64,000 nucleotides of DNA from Rhexocercosporidium sp. MPI-PUGE-AT-0058 (GCA_020746875.1 JAGTJL010000014.1:1488001-1552000); one strand, 5' to 3'. Positions 1 through 13,597 are shown, numbered from the stretch's first letter. Made by a program: numbers and translations. The notes: generated by a model not told the origin, from the letters alone.

Positions 1-1128
1 GATCTGCAAATTTCTCGCACAAGAGAAGATGATTCTTGGTTCTGAGTCGCAGCTGCATAGTTTTGTTGATGCCTACGAATACTCAAGTGATCAGCCTAAA
101 ATAGCTCCTCCTTTTCGCTTCCTCGCTTAACATAAACAAACATAATTATGAGTACAGTTAAGCGGCACCACCCTCTGCATTACAACGCAGAGCAGTCTTC
201 GGGCCTTGTAGAGATAAGATAACATAACATGTAGATTACTGGCCGGGGCACTACCCACAATATATCGCGAAAGTTGATATAAATATTTCACCCCGCACGT
301 TTAAGCACTCGTAACGCCTAAGTCGCCCACAGCGTGGGTAGCGATGCTAGCAACTGTGTCGTTCTCCGTGAATACGTTCCAAGCATCATCCTATCGCTTT
401 AATCATCATGTTCTCAGCCCAAAGGCGGAGGCCATTTCATCACTGCTAAGTAGCCAAGCCTTCACTACCCACCCTCAGACTACCTATCATTTCCCGAATT
501 GAATTGATCCAGAAACTGCACTGGCGGCATACAAAAAGTGAGTCTCACAAAATCTTCACAGAATGAATGCAATCCCAAAAGAATTTTCGGATATCAGAAC
601 CTTCCATTCCACTATGTATCTATCCTATTCACCCTCAAGAATCTATCCATCCCTCTCACTTTTTCGTGCTAGAAAACTGGCCACACCTTTTAATCAACCC
701 CTCAACCCGTCTCCCGTTGAAGGAAAACTAGAACCCAACCACTCCCACCCATACCTGTTGCTCATCGCTGATGTTGAATGCGTGAATCTATCGAGAAGAA
801 TCAAGTGAAAAATGCAACCCAATGCTATGCTATGCCGCGCTTCTCTATGCTGTCTGTGCTACGGAAAGCATCGCTGATGCAAAATGAAGAATGAAAAATG
901 ATGAAACGCGGAGATAATTCGTCGATCAGTTGCAAGCATGCGAAACCGAAAGACGGATGGATGGCATGCTCGAGCGGGCTATGTGTTGATATTCCCTTCC
1001 TCGAAGTGACTCAATGAGAGGATTTTCAACATACCACGACTCATCGCCCATGAAATCATGAGATCATGACAGAGAAACTTCCTATCGAAAGACGATCGTC
1101 TCAATGAGCAGCCATCGATCCCCGGGTC
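1..1128. other. Intergenic, no gene seen
   Basis: No open frame here has coding character and I see no RNA gene. The right edge is the 3' flank of the minus-strand gene that ends at 1129. Confidence 0.6.
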
Positions 1129-3029
1129 CTATCGAGAAGCACGAGAACTCCGAGAGCCCCGAGCACTGGAAGATATCCCAGCACTATTGAAGCCCGCCGC
1201 AGCCGCATCCAAGTGCTCATTGCTGATACCCGGCATAACACTACCACGAACAAAGACAGCCTCCTCGACCTTTCGGAGTCGCTCGGCAATGATCTTGTTA
1301 CGCTCGCGATCCAGCTGTCCAACGGCCCAGCCTTGAACCTTGGCAGGGACGCTCAAATTCTCAGGCAGGTACTTGATGTCCCAGTCTGTGAAGCCGAGGT
1401 CGTAGAATGGGAGGACGTGGTGCAGTTGGGCCATGGTGAAGGGCATGCGTTGGGAAGCAGGGATGCGGAGGATAATGCTGAGGTGAGTGAGGTTGGTGAA
1501 GGTGTGGATGTAATCGACGAGCTTCTTGATGAAGACGAAGTCCGAGGAGGTTTGTGCTGGGCCAGCGGGTGGGGTGATGCTGAGTTGGGCGACAGGTCCT
1601 GCGCTTGACATTGGACTTAGGTCAGCTGGGTTGTTGGATGGAGGGAAGGCGAGAGTGACAGTCAGACGCTTGGTATAGGTTACGATGTCTGGACCAAGTG
1701 ATTGGAGGACATCGAGCGGGGTGACTGTTATGGTCAGTTAGCTTGCTCAGATCCACATGGAAAGGTCTTGAATAGCTTGCCTTCACGCTTGGTCATCACA
1801 GTGGATTTTACAGTCTCATCAGGGATAACCACGGTCTCCTTTGCTGCCTTTGCCTTGGACTTACCCTTACCCTTTCCCTTCTTACCCTTAGGCTCATCAA
1901 TCTTGGCAGTTGCAGATTGAATCTCCTCTTCTGGTGTCTTAATCCGGACTTCGATGTCAATGAAGTTCTTTCCGAGGCAGTCTTCCTTCTCTTGAGCAGT
2001 CATTGCCTTGAACGCCTCAACAAAGTCGTACTTGGGAGCATCGTAATCGTAGTAGAGAGATTGATAAGGGATGCCGTTGGGAAGTTGACGCTCGATGATG
2101 CGGACATGGTTGCGAGTGATTCCCTCAGCAGTGACAAGAATATCCTTCTTACCTCTATCCTTACGAGCGAGGAATTCTCGAGTTGGTCGTTGGGCAAGGG
2201 TCGAAGACTGGCGTGGAGGCTGAACAGCGAGAGTACCAGGATTGCGAGGGCCCTTTGGTACGGCATCATATGAATGGGCAGAGGAAGGTCCGGGGCTTGG
2301 AGTGTGTGTCCGACTCATGCCACCAATTGGCCCTGGCGGTGTTTGATAGCGACCAATAACCCCAGCGAATTGGACTTGGCCATGGTTTTGCTGGATATAC
2401 CCACCATGACCTGTAACACTACCGTGACCTTGAACAGAATCCTGAACTTGGAATGCACCATGGTATCCACCATTGTAGCCCCCAGAATATCCATTGTTCT
2501 GACCTACATCTTGACCTTCATATTCATAGGTTGGCGAAGCTCGAATATCCTGTAGCAAATTCTGAACCTTCTCGTAACCAGCAGTGGGTGGAGTTGGAAG
2601 TCCGATGTGTCTTTGGGCGTTTACAATATTGACAAATGGCTTTGGAGAAGGTGTACTTGGCACGAACGAGGGGGATGCAGCAGAGAGTCTAGAGGTCGAC
2701 CAAGCAGCTGGGAGAGTATCCATGGCTGGACGAACAGTTGGCTCGCCGTTGTGCGTGATCAGGGTTCCGTTCTTGAAGGACTTGAAGGGAAGACCTGGGA
2801 GCTGAATGCCACGAGTCTTGGTGATAGCGAGCTTTTCAACAGAATTGCTCGAATGCTTCTCTTGGCTAGTCTTCTCAGGGCTTGAGTCGGAGTGGAATGA
2901 ACCAGAGCCACTTGAGGGACGAGCTGCTGGAGTCTTTGGTGAGAGATTTGAGTTGCCAGAAGTATTGGAGTTGACACGCTCACGGCCGGTACCTGAGCTC
3001 TGAGAGCCTCTCTTAGCCTTACTACCCAT
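1129..3029 (-). CDS. Low-complexity protein of unknown function
   Basis: Two exons, 3029-1787 and 1724-1129, give about 612 aa. The 62-nt intron (donor GTGAAG, branch GCTAAC, acceptor CAG) is inferred because splicing it joins two long frames without a stop. The N-terminal 300 residues are disordered, rich in Ser, Pro, Gly and Gln, with a Gly-Tyr-Asn-rich patch near residues 170-210. A more ordered segment follows (about residues 290-370, with paired acidic and aromatic residues). Then comes a Lys-Gly-rich basic stretch (about 380-400) with the look of a nuclear or nucleic-acid-binding tract, and an ordered C-terminal region (about 430-570) that starts shortly after the splice point. There is no signal peptide or membrane segment. 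I do not recognise the family. The long 5' flank to about 3700 probably holds a leader. Confidence 0.75.
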
Positions 3030-4800
3030 TGTGGTCTTTACTATTGTGGTCGCTTTGGTATTGTGTTGAGAGAAAATAGCAGGCCTGTTGCTATTTCAGA
3101 CAGAGATCTCGAAGAGGTTCAGAAGAGGCTAGTATTATCGAAGTTTCGTAGTATTGCCGGCAGTTGCAGTCGTAATATTGAGAAGAAGTGATGGGTATGA
3201 CTTTCTAGAAGGCAAGCATGTCAGAGACTTTTTTATCAACTTGTTGGATCAACGTTGCAACTAACCAGAGAGGCTGAAGTAGGTTCTTGTTATCCAAGAA
3301 ATGGAATTAGCAGAGGTCGATCGAGGATTGGAGAAATTAGGATGGCAGACGGATTCTGAAAAGAGATCAAGTTAGCAGTTATTTAAGGAAATAGTCTTAG
3401 AGAAATTCTGCCTCTGGCGTGAATAGAACCATACCTTTGAAGTTTTTGTCTATTACCAATATCCTGTTGGTCAGCAACTAAATTCAATATCCTCCTTTTC
3501 CTCTATTCCAAGGCGCCCAGATTGAAGACAATATCCACCAAAGATCGATGGGAGGTTGTTTATGTTGGTGAGATTGTGGGTAGGAGGAGGGTCGTAGAAA
3601 ATGCTGCTGTTGAATGGCTTCGTAGTTGTTGCGATCAACTCAGATCGAGAGGGTTGTTTGGGGTGTTGTTGTAGAAAGGAAGGAAGCACTCGAGCAGGCG
3701 CAGAGAGAAATTCGAGATACAGTCACTGGTCTCGCCTCCTGAAGAGGACAAGGCTAGCACGCGCAGTCACCTAATGCCACTTTCAGAGACTTCAAAAGTG
3801 AATTCGAATTTGGTGAACAAAACAGAAAATCACATCTTGAAGAAGTTCATACCTGAAGCGCTTGTGGATAGAAGTGACTAACCAGAGGTTCAAGAAGAAA
3901 GAAGGCAGAAGCTAGGGTTTGAGAATCAACCTCTTGACCAGGAACTTGTATACGGTAAGTAGTTCAAATTCAGAAGTCCAACTTTTGCGATCTCCCGGCA
4001 GTGTGTGATGGCCGTACATTAATCTCAAGTATCGCAGTCCTATCTCTACTTTCCGTGTGATGTCAAGAAGATTGTGGACGCAGCTCGACTAATACTTCAC
4101 GACGAAGGGGTTCAGCATGTTTCAACGATTTCTTGGATCTCTTCATCCCCGTCTCTGCCTCTACAAGAAGTCTTCTGGTAGCCGTCTCACAGCGAACCCA
4201 CTGACGCGAGACTTTTCTGGTCCAAAGTCCTGGAATGGATTCTTTGTTTCCATGAACAACAAAAAAAACCACAGCAACGAATAGACCAGTTTCAAACACA
4301 GACTGATATGGCACAGAGCAGAACGGTTAGCCATAAAGCAGGACAGCGTTCAAGAGGCGTGCAGGTATCATGGGCAAGCGAACATCAGATCATTACTAAA
4401 TCAAATGCAAGTGTAACAATCTGCAGATAAGTTATAGGTTGCGAAGCAGACGACTGGAGAACAAAACTATGGAAAGCAGAAAGCCAACAATGAGTTGAAA
4501 TAGCTTTACCAGATCTCAAAATAGGAGACAGAACATGCACGTCTTAAGTCATCGCCAAGATAGAGCAAAGCAAATAACAGGTAAGACATTTTAGCCAAAG
4601 CAAGCATCAATAGCCAAGGGAAGGGCTGGTAGACAACATCGTTCATTGCTAAACATTCAAATCCTGATATACATATTTCCTACATGGTTCCGTCCATATC
4701 TGGTATTGCAATCCCTCCAAACCTGCCGATTTCAATTGATTAAAATTTAAAGCCAAAAACCCAACGCCCCCTCCTGAATCCCAATCTGTCCCAAGTTCTT
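3030..4800. other. Intergenic, probable 5' leader and 3' flank
   Basis: About 1.8 kb without a supported gene between two minus-strand genes. The part next to 3030 is the upstream flank of the low-complexity gene. Short minus-strand frames near 3471-3689 and 4063-4314 have no recognisable domain. Confidence 0.5.
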
Positions 4801-6789
4801 CTATCCCCAAAGCGCATCTTTCGTCCAGCGGTTTCCAGAAATGGTCGGTGGCGAGAGGAGGACTGAGGACCAGGACTCGACACCATCGATATACAACCTG
4901 AATTTTAGGATACTCTGATCACTACTCGTATTCTCGATTGTGACGGATCCTAGCTTAGAATTACCGTCTGGGATGTATCTATGGGTTGTTAGCAAATCGT
5001 ACCCCACAGGCATTTAACAGAACTTACTTCATCATAACATCCTCACTATCAGTCTGCTTGTACGTGCGCACAGGCAAGTAGAATTGACTCAGCGGACTCG
5101 TCGAGAACTCATGAACCGTCGAACTAATTGGCCATTTCCCACCAGCTGGAGGTGGGAAAGCCGTAGCTGCAAACTCGTGTCTGTCACCTGAGAGTACTAC
5201 AACTCCAACACCACCACGGAGTCCCACATCCCACATTGCTTCGAGAATCGTCTGCCGCTCGCTGAGATATCCAGCCCATGTATCAAGGCTGTTGACTTGC
5301 CAGTTCTTGGTGAATGGGATGCTGGAGGCGATGATCTTCCATTTGACGCCTTTGGGTTCGGGTTTCTTAAGGAAAGCGAGGAGATCGGCTAGTTGCTCGG
5401 CGCCGAGCATAGATTTCTTAGTGTTTTCGGCGGAGAGTTCGCTTGATGAGTCGCGGTACTTTCGCGTGTCCATCATGAAGAATGAGGCCGGACCTTGAGT
5501 GAACTCAAAGTACGTTGCAGCTCGCCTTGGCAGACCATAACCGCCAGCTGCGCGAGCCTTGGGTGGGTTGACTGCTGTCTGGTAGTTGTGCCAAGGATCT
5601 GCTGCTGCGTTGTAGACGCCTGTGGTGTTTCCGTCCCAATCGTTTGCGATCTCATGGTCGTCCAAGACATGGATCCAGCTCAGATTTTGACCTACCAATG
5701 GCCAATCGGGAGAGCCATATACTTGTCGGTATTCCCTCCGGTAATCTTCTACAGTTGACCCGAATCGCTTCGGCACATCGATGTAGATGAAATCTCCCAG
5801 GAACAACATGAACTGGGCTCCTCCGGGGATAGACTTAATGACCTTCTCCATGTGCTTGAAGCCTGGGATCGCCAGTGCATGGTCAAATGGGTTGTAAGGA
5901 AATCGAGGCTTGATGCAGCTGGAAGTTAAGAAAGTGAAATCTCCGTGCTCCGAAACTTGTCCTGCCTTGGGGGGAACAGTGAAGTAGCCCGTGTGGTTAT
6001 TTGATGTGGTCCATTGGTAGGATTTGTGAGGTGCGTTTGCAAGTGGGAACGTAACAACTCCGGTGTAGTCTGTATCGTTGCCCAGAGTAGTAATAGTCCC
6101 TGCAGTCTGCCAAACAGAGTCCTCGTAGGCTGCCGGTTCACCTACAAGTCGATAGGATACGAAGATAGGCAGCTGGGATGCATTTGGCTCTCTGACCAAG
6201 AGATTGGCCTCTGTGGGAGAAACATAGCCCATTCGCGCAAACGACAAGTTATCCTCTGGATGGAAAACCTTTGCCCGATACAGCATATCTGTGACAGCCA
6301 GGGCCAATACTGCATTGATCAAGAATGTAGCCAGGGAAAGGGCCGTGGACGCTGGGTCGGGAAGCCCGGTCAAAAGTGTCTTCCATGGGCTGGGTTGTTT
6401 TGGTTCGAGCACAATTGTTTCGTCGACCTGTATTTCCTCTTCGAATTCCGTAGGCTTGTCTCTTGTTGGCAGATTCTGGGAGTGTGCAGCAGTCGATGCA
6501 AGTGCTGGTGGCTGGTCTTCGACTTCCGTCTCTGTGATTGTGATTTCAACATCGTCTTCTACAACATCGTATTTCGGCTGGGCCAGGAAGCTGGAGATGA
6601 AGGAGGGTATGTAAAGTGCCAAAGCCGTATAGATAATAGGTGGAAGATGCTGTAGGCCTGCTATTAGAGCTTGTTATGGCTCGCGAACTGGAGGGTACTT
6701 ACATGACCGGGAATCCACCGAAGGAAAATGTATGCGCCAATCCGTAGAGCTAAAGAGCTCGCGAGCGCAGCCTTGTCTTGCAAAGCCAT
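4801..6789 (-). CDS. PhoD-like metallophosphatase, membrane-anchored
   Basis: Three exons: 6789-6703, about 6660-5028 and 4978-4801. The introns carry GTAAGT donors; the second has a GCTAAC branch and the first ends TAG(CAG), leaving one codon uncertain. The ATG at 6789 adds a 29-residue N-terminus and is preferred to later starts because the splice keeps the frame open. A hydrophobic stretch precedes an acidic linker, and a second membrane segment lies near residues 140-160. The catalytic domain shows PhoD-family metal-binding motifs: SSC, FLGDFIY with its Asp, DDHEIANDWDGN, and SGDRHEF near the C-terminus. The family hydrolyses phosphodi- and monoesters with Ca/Fe or other divalent metals. 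The predicted topology puts the enzyme domain outside the cytosol or in the lumen. The family call is firm; the natural substrate is unknown. Confidence 0.88.
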
Positions 6790-7419
6790 GGGAACAAAAG
6801 TTCTCCTATTGACGCGTAATTCGATTATTGGACGAGGAGCAACAGCAGAAGCTGGATATTCGAATGGAGAGGTTGTTGAAGCTTAACAACTTGGACGCCT
6901 GTTTGGCGCGCTCCTAGCTGGAATCACATGTCGTCATATGCTGATCCTGGAACCTTTGAGCTCACACTAGCCACACTTATCCTTTATTGGCCAGTATATC
7001 AGCCTTGGCTCAAGCCACCTCCACCCAACCTAGAAGACAGAGGAGAGGGAGAACTTCCAAACATCAAATTACACAACGATCCTAGCAGATTGTCAACATC
7101 TGATTTAAGTTTGTCAGTCGTATCAGAGCACAGCATAACTGTTTAATGTGATTGAGCCCTCTGCAAGTCCAATACCGAGACACTCGCTTATGCCTCGCGC
7201 CTGAAAAGGGGCTCGCTTGTACTTATACGCACTTGAGCTGCATCAAACCTCCTCGGTCATCAATGGCGTAGAAGTGATGCTCTGAATGATTTTTAAACAC
7301 TGCCTGAACACACTTGAGAGCCAACCAACTACGTGCACAATAAGGTACTCGTCTATCTGTTCTCTATAGGCAAAGAAATGTACGTGTGCTGTTCTCTGAA
7401 ACTATTTACTAGCTATCGT
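6790..7419. other. Intergenic
   Basis: Upstream flank of the PhoD-like gene and 3' flank of the esterase gene, both on the minus strand. A 72-codon plus-strand frame at 6928-7146 has no recognisable domain. Confidence 0.5.
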
Positions 7420-9233
7420 CTACATTTGGCGACGAGCATTCCTCAAGCGGCGAGGTTTGGTGGTGGAATCGTTAGTTCCCTCATACTTAGAAGCCAACAC
7501 AGGATCGAACTCCGTCACAGTACCTTTCTTCGGCGGCTTCCCAAGATTCTCCGACATCGGTCGGACGATCTGGCATCTCAAACTCTGAGCCGCAGACATG
7601 AATTCCATCTTCGTGTTATTGGTCTGGATAAACAGCCTCTCGCGGGACTCATCGCCCGTATAAGGTGCCCATTCAGCTGCACCATTAGCACGATTAGTAT
7701 TTGGACTGAGGGTTCGGATGAAGCTTCCCCAGTATTTTCTCACAACTGGAATAATTGGAGCGTTGGTGGTTTTGTAGCTGGCAGGTGGGCCGCCGTCAGT
7801 CCGGTTTGGGCCCCAGAACGCATAGGTCTCAACTGTATGCCAGGCACCGTAACCGGCAGCCTCATCTGCTGGGTCGAGAACGGCGTATTTGTAGTTATAT
7901 GTATCAATGCCGTCGCGGGAAATGTAATCCTGGATGTTCTTGACGATGCAGTTATTGCCGATGTCTGCAATGGCGTTGGCTGTCTGTCTCCATTTTCTGC
8001 CTGCGTTGGGGAAGACGGTCTCGTTCTTGTTGATATAGATGTTGTCCAAGATTGCGAGAGAGGAGTTTGAGAGGGTTGGATCGTTGCCAGTCAAGTACTT
8101 GTTGGCGTCTTGGACGGTGTCGGTGGACTCGGGTACGCTGTATTTCGTTCCTTCATTTGCACAAGATCCCCATATTGTGGGGACTTTAGTGTAGGTACCC
8201 TGCTTGAAAAGGTTGACCATTGAGTCCTTGTACAGCTCCCCATCTATGCCAGGGTTGAACCAGCAGTTTGATGTCCTGCAAAAGATCCATGATCAGCTTC
8301 CTTCTCTTACGAGGCTCAAGAAGGGGAAATGCCCATACTCACATAAGCTCTCTCGCTGGCAGTGTGCGCAGACAAGCCAGTGTATCAGTGGTGTTTGCAC
8401 ATTTCTTCTCCTTGATAAGACAATCGTACTGTTCTTGTCCATGATCCATAGTTCTCATTGTGACCCATCCACCCGACTCGGAAATGCCCCCCACGAAAGG
8501 AATATTGCCAAGATTCGCGGCCATCAACAGTCCAACAGCACTACCTCCTGCACTCACTCCATTGAGCACAACCTGATAAGGGTTTCCGCCAAACTTAACG
8601 ATGTGCTCGCGCACCCAGTCGAGCGCCTTGATCATATCCTTGATACCGTTATTCAGACTTCCTCCTGCTCTGACTTCTTCACTCTGAAGGAATCCGTACG
8701 GCCCAACCCGGTAGTTGAATTGGACCACGACGACATTCTCTTCTCTTACGATCTCGGATGGATCCCAGTTCGCGCTCGAGAGTGAGCCAAAGCCGCCACC
8801 CTGAATAAAGAACACGACCGGAAGGTAGGAATCGATGTATGCGCGTATCGGAGCGAACACGCTCACGTACAAACAATCCTCACTTGTTGTGTATCTCGTC
8901 GATCCACCAGTCACCGTCCAATCAGTAGGTTTCTGTGGAAAGCAGATAGGTCCATTCTATACTGTGTCAATAGGTCAGATCCTGTGCAAGATTGCAGCTG
9001 CATACCTGGGTGGCGTTCTGGATCCTGGAAACATTGAGGGGGTTCTGAGGTGCTGCGAATCGAAGATCGCCGAGCGGAGGAGCAGCATATCTCATACCAA
9101 GCCATTTGCTGACACCATTCTCATGAATGGCACCAACATATTTCGCATATCCCAAATCAACGAGTGTATCGACTGCATAGACGGGTGCAATCGCGGCAAG
9201 ACAAAATGTAAGAAACGTGCTTTCCCACAACAT
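7420..9233 (-). CDS. Secreted type-B carboxylesterase/lipase
   Basis: Three exons: 9233-9006, 8956-8343 and 8275-7420, giving 565 aa. The 49-nt and 66-nt introns have clean GTATGC and GTGAGT donors. An N-terminal signal peptide ends near VYA at residue 20. Alpha/beta-hydrolase landmarks are in the expected order: SEDCLYVSVF, the oxyanion-hole QGGGFGS, and the nucleophile elbow GVSAGG. The catalytic His is probably in GAWHTVETYAFWG, which aligns with the usual HGSELPFVFG position. Cysteines near CSxC, SEDC and the KKC...C pair fit the family's disulfides. The enzyme would hydrolyse carboxylic esters outside the cell. The gene is divergent from the questin-oxidase-like gene across 1.1 kb. Confidence 0.9.
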
Positions 9234-10380
9234 ATTGTTATTAGTTAATGAATGTGAAGAAAGAAAGAAAAGTCGAAGAAAAAATAATGTACTATACCAC
9301 CGGTAATTTGCATGAATGGGGTTCGAGAGCAAGCCAATGAGCCGCCCTTCCTTTATATCCGGGGGCTGCCGCCTTTGACTTCCTGATGGCATTCAATTTG
9401 CATTCGAACAAGGGTTGCTCGTCCGAAAAGTAGATTTTATGGCATAGCCGGATAAACCCCCCAGCAGGTACGAGTATTTTAAGTTTGATAGGGTTTTTAG
9501 GTGAGAAAGTAAAAATGTCCACAATCCATGAAATCCGAGTGAAAATGAAACAAAATGCAAATGGCCAAGGCAAATAAATTGATATCCTCGTTTTCATATT
9601 TCGGGACGAAACAAATAACTGAGGAGAAGAGATGGAAGAAAGGGGGCGCGGCTTCGACACTCGGATGTACAGTACACACTGCGAACACCGAAGCACCGAA
9701 GCAACAAAGTCAGATAGGCGGACCGCGGGGATTGCAAAAGCTTCGAGACTAGACTAGGTATAATAATACTGAAGGAAGTGAATTGCAAGCCATGACGAAT
9801 ACTTGAGGGAAGTGCTTCTTTTATCTAAGCTGTGTTTTGGCTTGCAGGAAAGAAATGACGCCTCGTTGGTTGATCATGAGACGAATATCAAAGATTTAGT
9901 CTGTCCAATTCTGTTGTTTCAGTTCAAGGCCAACAGCAGAATCGGTAAGCGTGTAGACCTAGAACATTTTCAGAAGCATCCGATCAATTTGATAATGGCA
10001 GAGGAACAATTGTCTTCTATTACTCAGTGGTATCGCTTATACCCCGCAGTGCAAAAGGGGGGTTGTGGCTTGGCACTGCTGACATATTAAGTCCGTCGAT
10101 TTGGCCTGGACCACAACATCAGCTCAACAGCGAGTCCCGACCGTCTATTTTTATAAGCACTTGACACGGAGCGATCCCGTCGGGTCAGACAGAATTGCGG
10201 ATTACTTGATGCAATGTGATGGCAGCAGCTCATTGGCACAAGCAACGGAAACAGGAACGTGGAGATCACAGACTTAGTCAAGATACGTCATCCCTGAAGG
10301 TAACGTGATGCTGCACAACAAATAGATATTTGCTGTACATGTAGTTTTAGCCAACGATCTGGGATCTATAAAACTCACAC
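9234..10380. other. Divergent intergenic region
   Basis: Shared upstream region of the minus-strand esterase and the plus-strand questin-oxidase-like gene. It is rather AT-rich between about 9480 and 9620. A 95-codon plus frame at 9803-10090 has no recognisable domain. Confidence 0.5.
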
Positions 10381-12133
10381 ATGTTCTCGTCCAGAAGTTT
10401 TCGAACAGCAGGTTCAGCAAGAATATTGACCAAAAGTCTCATTCAAAATCGAACACAAGCAACAACTTCCAGCTCCCAAGCGTGGCGAAAAGCATCATCA
10501 ACAAACGGCATCATGGCTTCACCAAGCAAGATTTTCTTGTCAACTGAAGACACAGGTATCTTCAAGTTCAAGTCCCAAGATTCGGAGACTGCAGCTAAAG
10601 TCTCTGAACTTCTCCAAGAGAACCATGATGTACAGTTGCTCCTCGATAGCCGAACAAAATAACTGACCAATAACTAGCAACACCACATCTTCTTCAACGA
10701 TGACGGCTTTCACAATCACATTGTGCATCATCTTCTCACCCTCTACAGTGTCGGAGCACCAGCTTCAGTCATCGAGAAGCATTACAAGAATAATGCCTCA
10801 TACCAGCGTCCTCCTATGCCTCTCGAGGAACGAGTGGTGCAGGACATGAGCAATCCTGATCATTTCCAGAAGTATCTCGGCAACGATAAGTACTATCACG
10901 ACTTCCTGATCTTCTTCCAAAAGGAGATGGAGGGTAAAGGACTCGAGCATGTGCTGAACGAGTTTCTATTTGCTGGAAATGAGAAGGCTAATGATTTGCT
11001 GGGGAGGATGTTCGGCGGTATGCGTTTCGAAGCTCCACCAAGGCCCTTCAATTACATCACTAAATTCATCTAGGTTTCTTCCACCCAATGATCCATCTCG
11101 GGTTCGGCCTCGAGTTCAAGCAACCAGCAATTATAGCCGAAGCATTGGCTCAAGGAGCCGTTCACGACAACTGGACAGGCAAATACCTCCTTCGTACTGA
11201 AGCAGCAGCCAAATCCAACCCAAATCCCTCACTTGACACAACACTTCTCGAACTCCTCGAAGAAATCCGCGCCGGCAAGAAATTGGCCACATCAGCACAC
11301 TGGGATGATGCCAACAAAGTGCGAGATGGTATTCTCGTGCGTGCTCCAGAGGAAATGATTCGAATTGCGAGTAAGTGGGTGGTTACGCCTGAGACCCTGG
11401 AGAGGAAGACAGCTGAGATGACCAACGCGGCGATCTTCTTCACTGCGGCTGCTCAGAGACCTCCAAAGCAGGTATGTGTTATTCGCAAAATCTTCCTTCC
11501 AATATTTGTGATGGGCTGGAGCGCTAATGCGCTAATGCGTTGATACCTACAGGTCAAATTCGACTTCTTCTACATGCACTGCACGAACACTTCGATATTC
11601 TACCCTACCTTCAACGCCCTATCTTGGCTCAGCACAGAAAATAAAATCAGACTTCTTCAATGGAAAGCTTACGTCGAGTAAGCACTCCCTAGTTTTTGTC
11701 CCGACTTTTCTACCTCTCCGATTTCAAACATTGAGAGGATGACAACTTTTGACTAACTCAACTCAACAGCCTAGCAATCTACACCTCCCGAGCCGCAGCA
11801 CCCCTCCACCTGTCAGAAGTCTCTCTCTACACCCCCAGCAAGCTCGAAGCCGGGGACGCAGAATGGAAAGGCATATTCCGACGTTTGACTGAGTTTGAAG
11901 ATGATGGACATGCAGTGAAACTCGGGAGAGCGGTTGCTAATGCCGAGAAATTGTGTAAGCCTTACGAGGAGGATGGAGCTGCTGTTGGGGTCTTGAATGG
12001 CTTCATGTGGGAGAAAATTGGAAACATGATCGTTGATAGTGTGGAAGATACGGGTGCGACGTGGGCTAGAGGAGCAGGGTTCCCTGAGGCTTGGGAGGGT
12101 TATGAGGATCGACCTCGGAAGTCGCAGTTGTGA
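10381..12133 (+). CDS. Questin-oxidase-like (AflY/DUF4243 family) protein
   Basis: Five exons: 10381-10629, 10678-11017, 11074-11471, 11553-11677 and 11770-12133, giving 491 aa. All introns are short and keep the frame. The conserved region begins at HHIFFND..FHNH, followed by HHLLTLYSVGA and FFHPMIHLGFGLEF, the His-rich blocks of the questin oxidase family. Characterised relatives act as Baeyer-Villiger-type ring-opening oxygenases in fungal polyketide pathways. The first 44 residues are rich in Arg, Ser and Thr and lack acidic residues, like a mitochondrial presequence. If that is wrong, translation could start at the Met at 10513. No polyketide synthase or other cluster genes are nearby, so a secondary-metabolite role is not supported by context. 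Confidence 0.82.
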
Positions 12134-12276
12134 GTTTCAAGTTCTGAAGGAATATTGGTTGTATTTTCAAGGCAATACGCTGGGTCACCGGTAGTTTTGG
12201 ATAGCGAATTCGAATTTGTTTTTTATTGTCATTAATTTAGCTTATAATGATTATCTGATTGTTGAAGCATCATTCT

Positions 12277-13597
12277 TCACAATGTCTCCCAAAATGCCGC
12301 ACTTTGCTCTACTCCCATAACAACTAATGAACTTTCATCCACGCCCGCCCCCTCCTCAGATACCGCCGCCTGTGCAAACGCCACACGGTCTCCTTCATCA
12401 TCCATCACTATAGCCGCCGCGCTCTGGAACGGAGCACCAAAAATACATCCTCCCACCTCAAGATTAAACAAACAGATATCCGCAGGACTATTAGGATAGA
12501 CGAGACCCCTCGCATAGTTTCTAAGCGGCACATTGACATCCACATACTTGCCGTTCACGCCAGCGAACGTGTACGTGATATTCAAATCCTGGGGAATGGA
12601 CTCGCAGGTGCCGTTGTAAGCTACGACACCATTGTAATCGATCAGCTGACCATCCGTGGCAGCGAAGAATAGCTTTTCTATATCGCTACCGAAGGCGAAT
12701 GGGATGTAATCGGCATGAGCGCCTGAGTCGACTAGGCACGTCGTGTCTTGATCTGGAACGAAAGTCTGGCCGTTGAAGGTGACGTTCGGCTTAGCTACGT
12801 AAACGCCAACCTGAAACTCCTCAATAACGTTCTTGACTTCAACCAATGGGCCTGTGTACTTCGACTTATCGATTGCGCCGAAGAGAATACCTCCTGTGAG
12901 GCGCCCAAAAGCTCCCAAGTGCTTGTCAAACCACATGAACATGATCTTGCTTGCAATCTGGCCGGTCTCGAAGAGATTCTGACGGAAGGATGGTCCGGCT
13001 GTCTTCCCCTTGTCGTAATACGAAAGACCTAGGATCGCCTTGTCATAAGTTGGATGGAAGCAGGAGCCGTTGTCGTATTGTTTGAACTGTCCGAAGTTCT
13101 CGAGTGCGAATTGGACATTTGGAATGGGTCCGCTACCTCCGACTGATGTTATTGTATCGTTGGCATACTGGCTACCACTGAGAATTTTGGCATTCCCGGC
13201 ATATGCGTAGCTGGAGGTGTGATTTGCGAGTGACGAGCTGGCTGAGAGTGCTGAATCGTAGACGATGGGCACCTTGGCGTTGCAGGGACCTGTAACTCCT
13301 AGATAAGGCGAACCGAAGTTTATGGTGGCATCTGGCCCCCAGATCTGTAAGTTTTATTGTTACTTACTGTGCCGTGTGATGAGCAAGGGAAGAATATACC
13401 CAGAAATTTGCGCTCCCAGAGTCCATTACAACCTTCACGGGCTCAGCGGATGGTGCAGTGCCGAATGTGATGTCGGCTGTAACTCTTGAATCGGCGCCAT
13501 ACTCGAACTCGACTGGCATGTAGTGGTACAGAGGACTGCTAGCTGCAAGAGCTCCGCTGATGTTGAGAGCAACGATAGTAGAAATAGAGGACCGCAT
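12277..13597 (-). CDS. Secreted aspartic peptidase (family A1)
   Basis: Two exons, 13597-13400 and 13344-12277, give 421 aa. The Met at 13597 is chosen because a hydrophobic signal peptide follows at once (ending near LAA, residue 19). The first catalytic Asp is in VVMDSGSANFW just before the intron. The second is in CLVDSGAHADYIP. The two-lobed pepsin-like layout and spacing of the two DSG motifs are normal. Such enzymes are secreted endopeptidases active at acid pH. The prosegment is short or absent. The 3' end converges on the questin-oxidase-like gene only 143 bp away, and the 5' end is divergent from an S53 peptidase. Confidence 0.88.
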
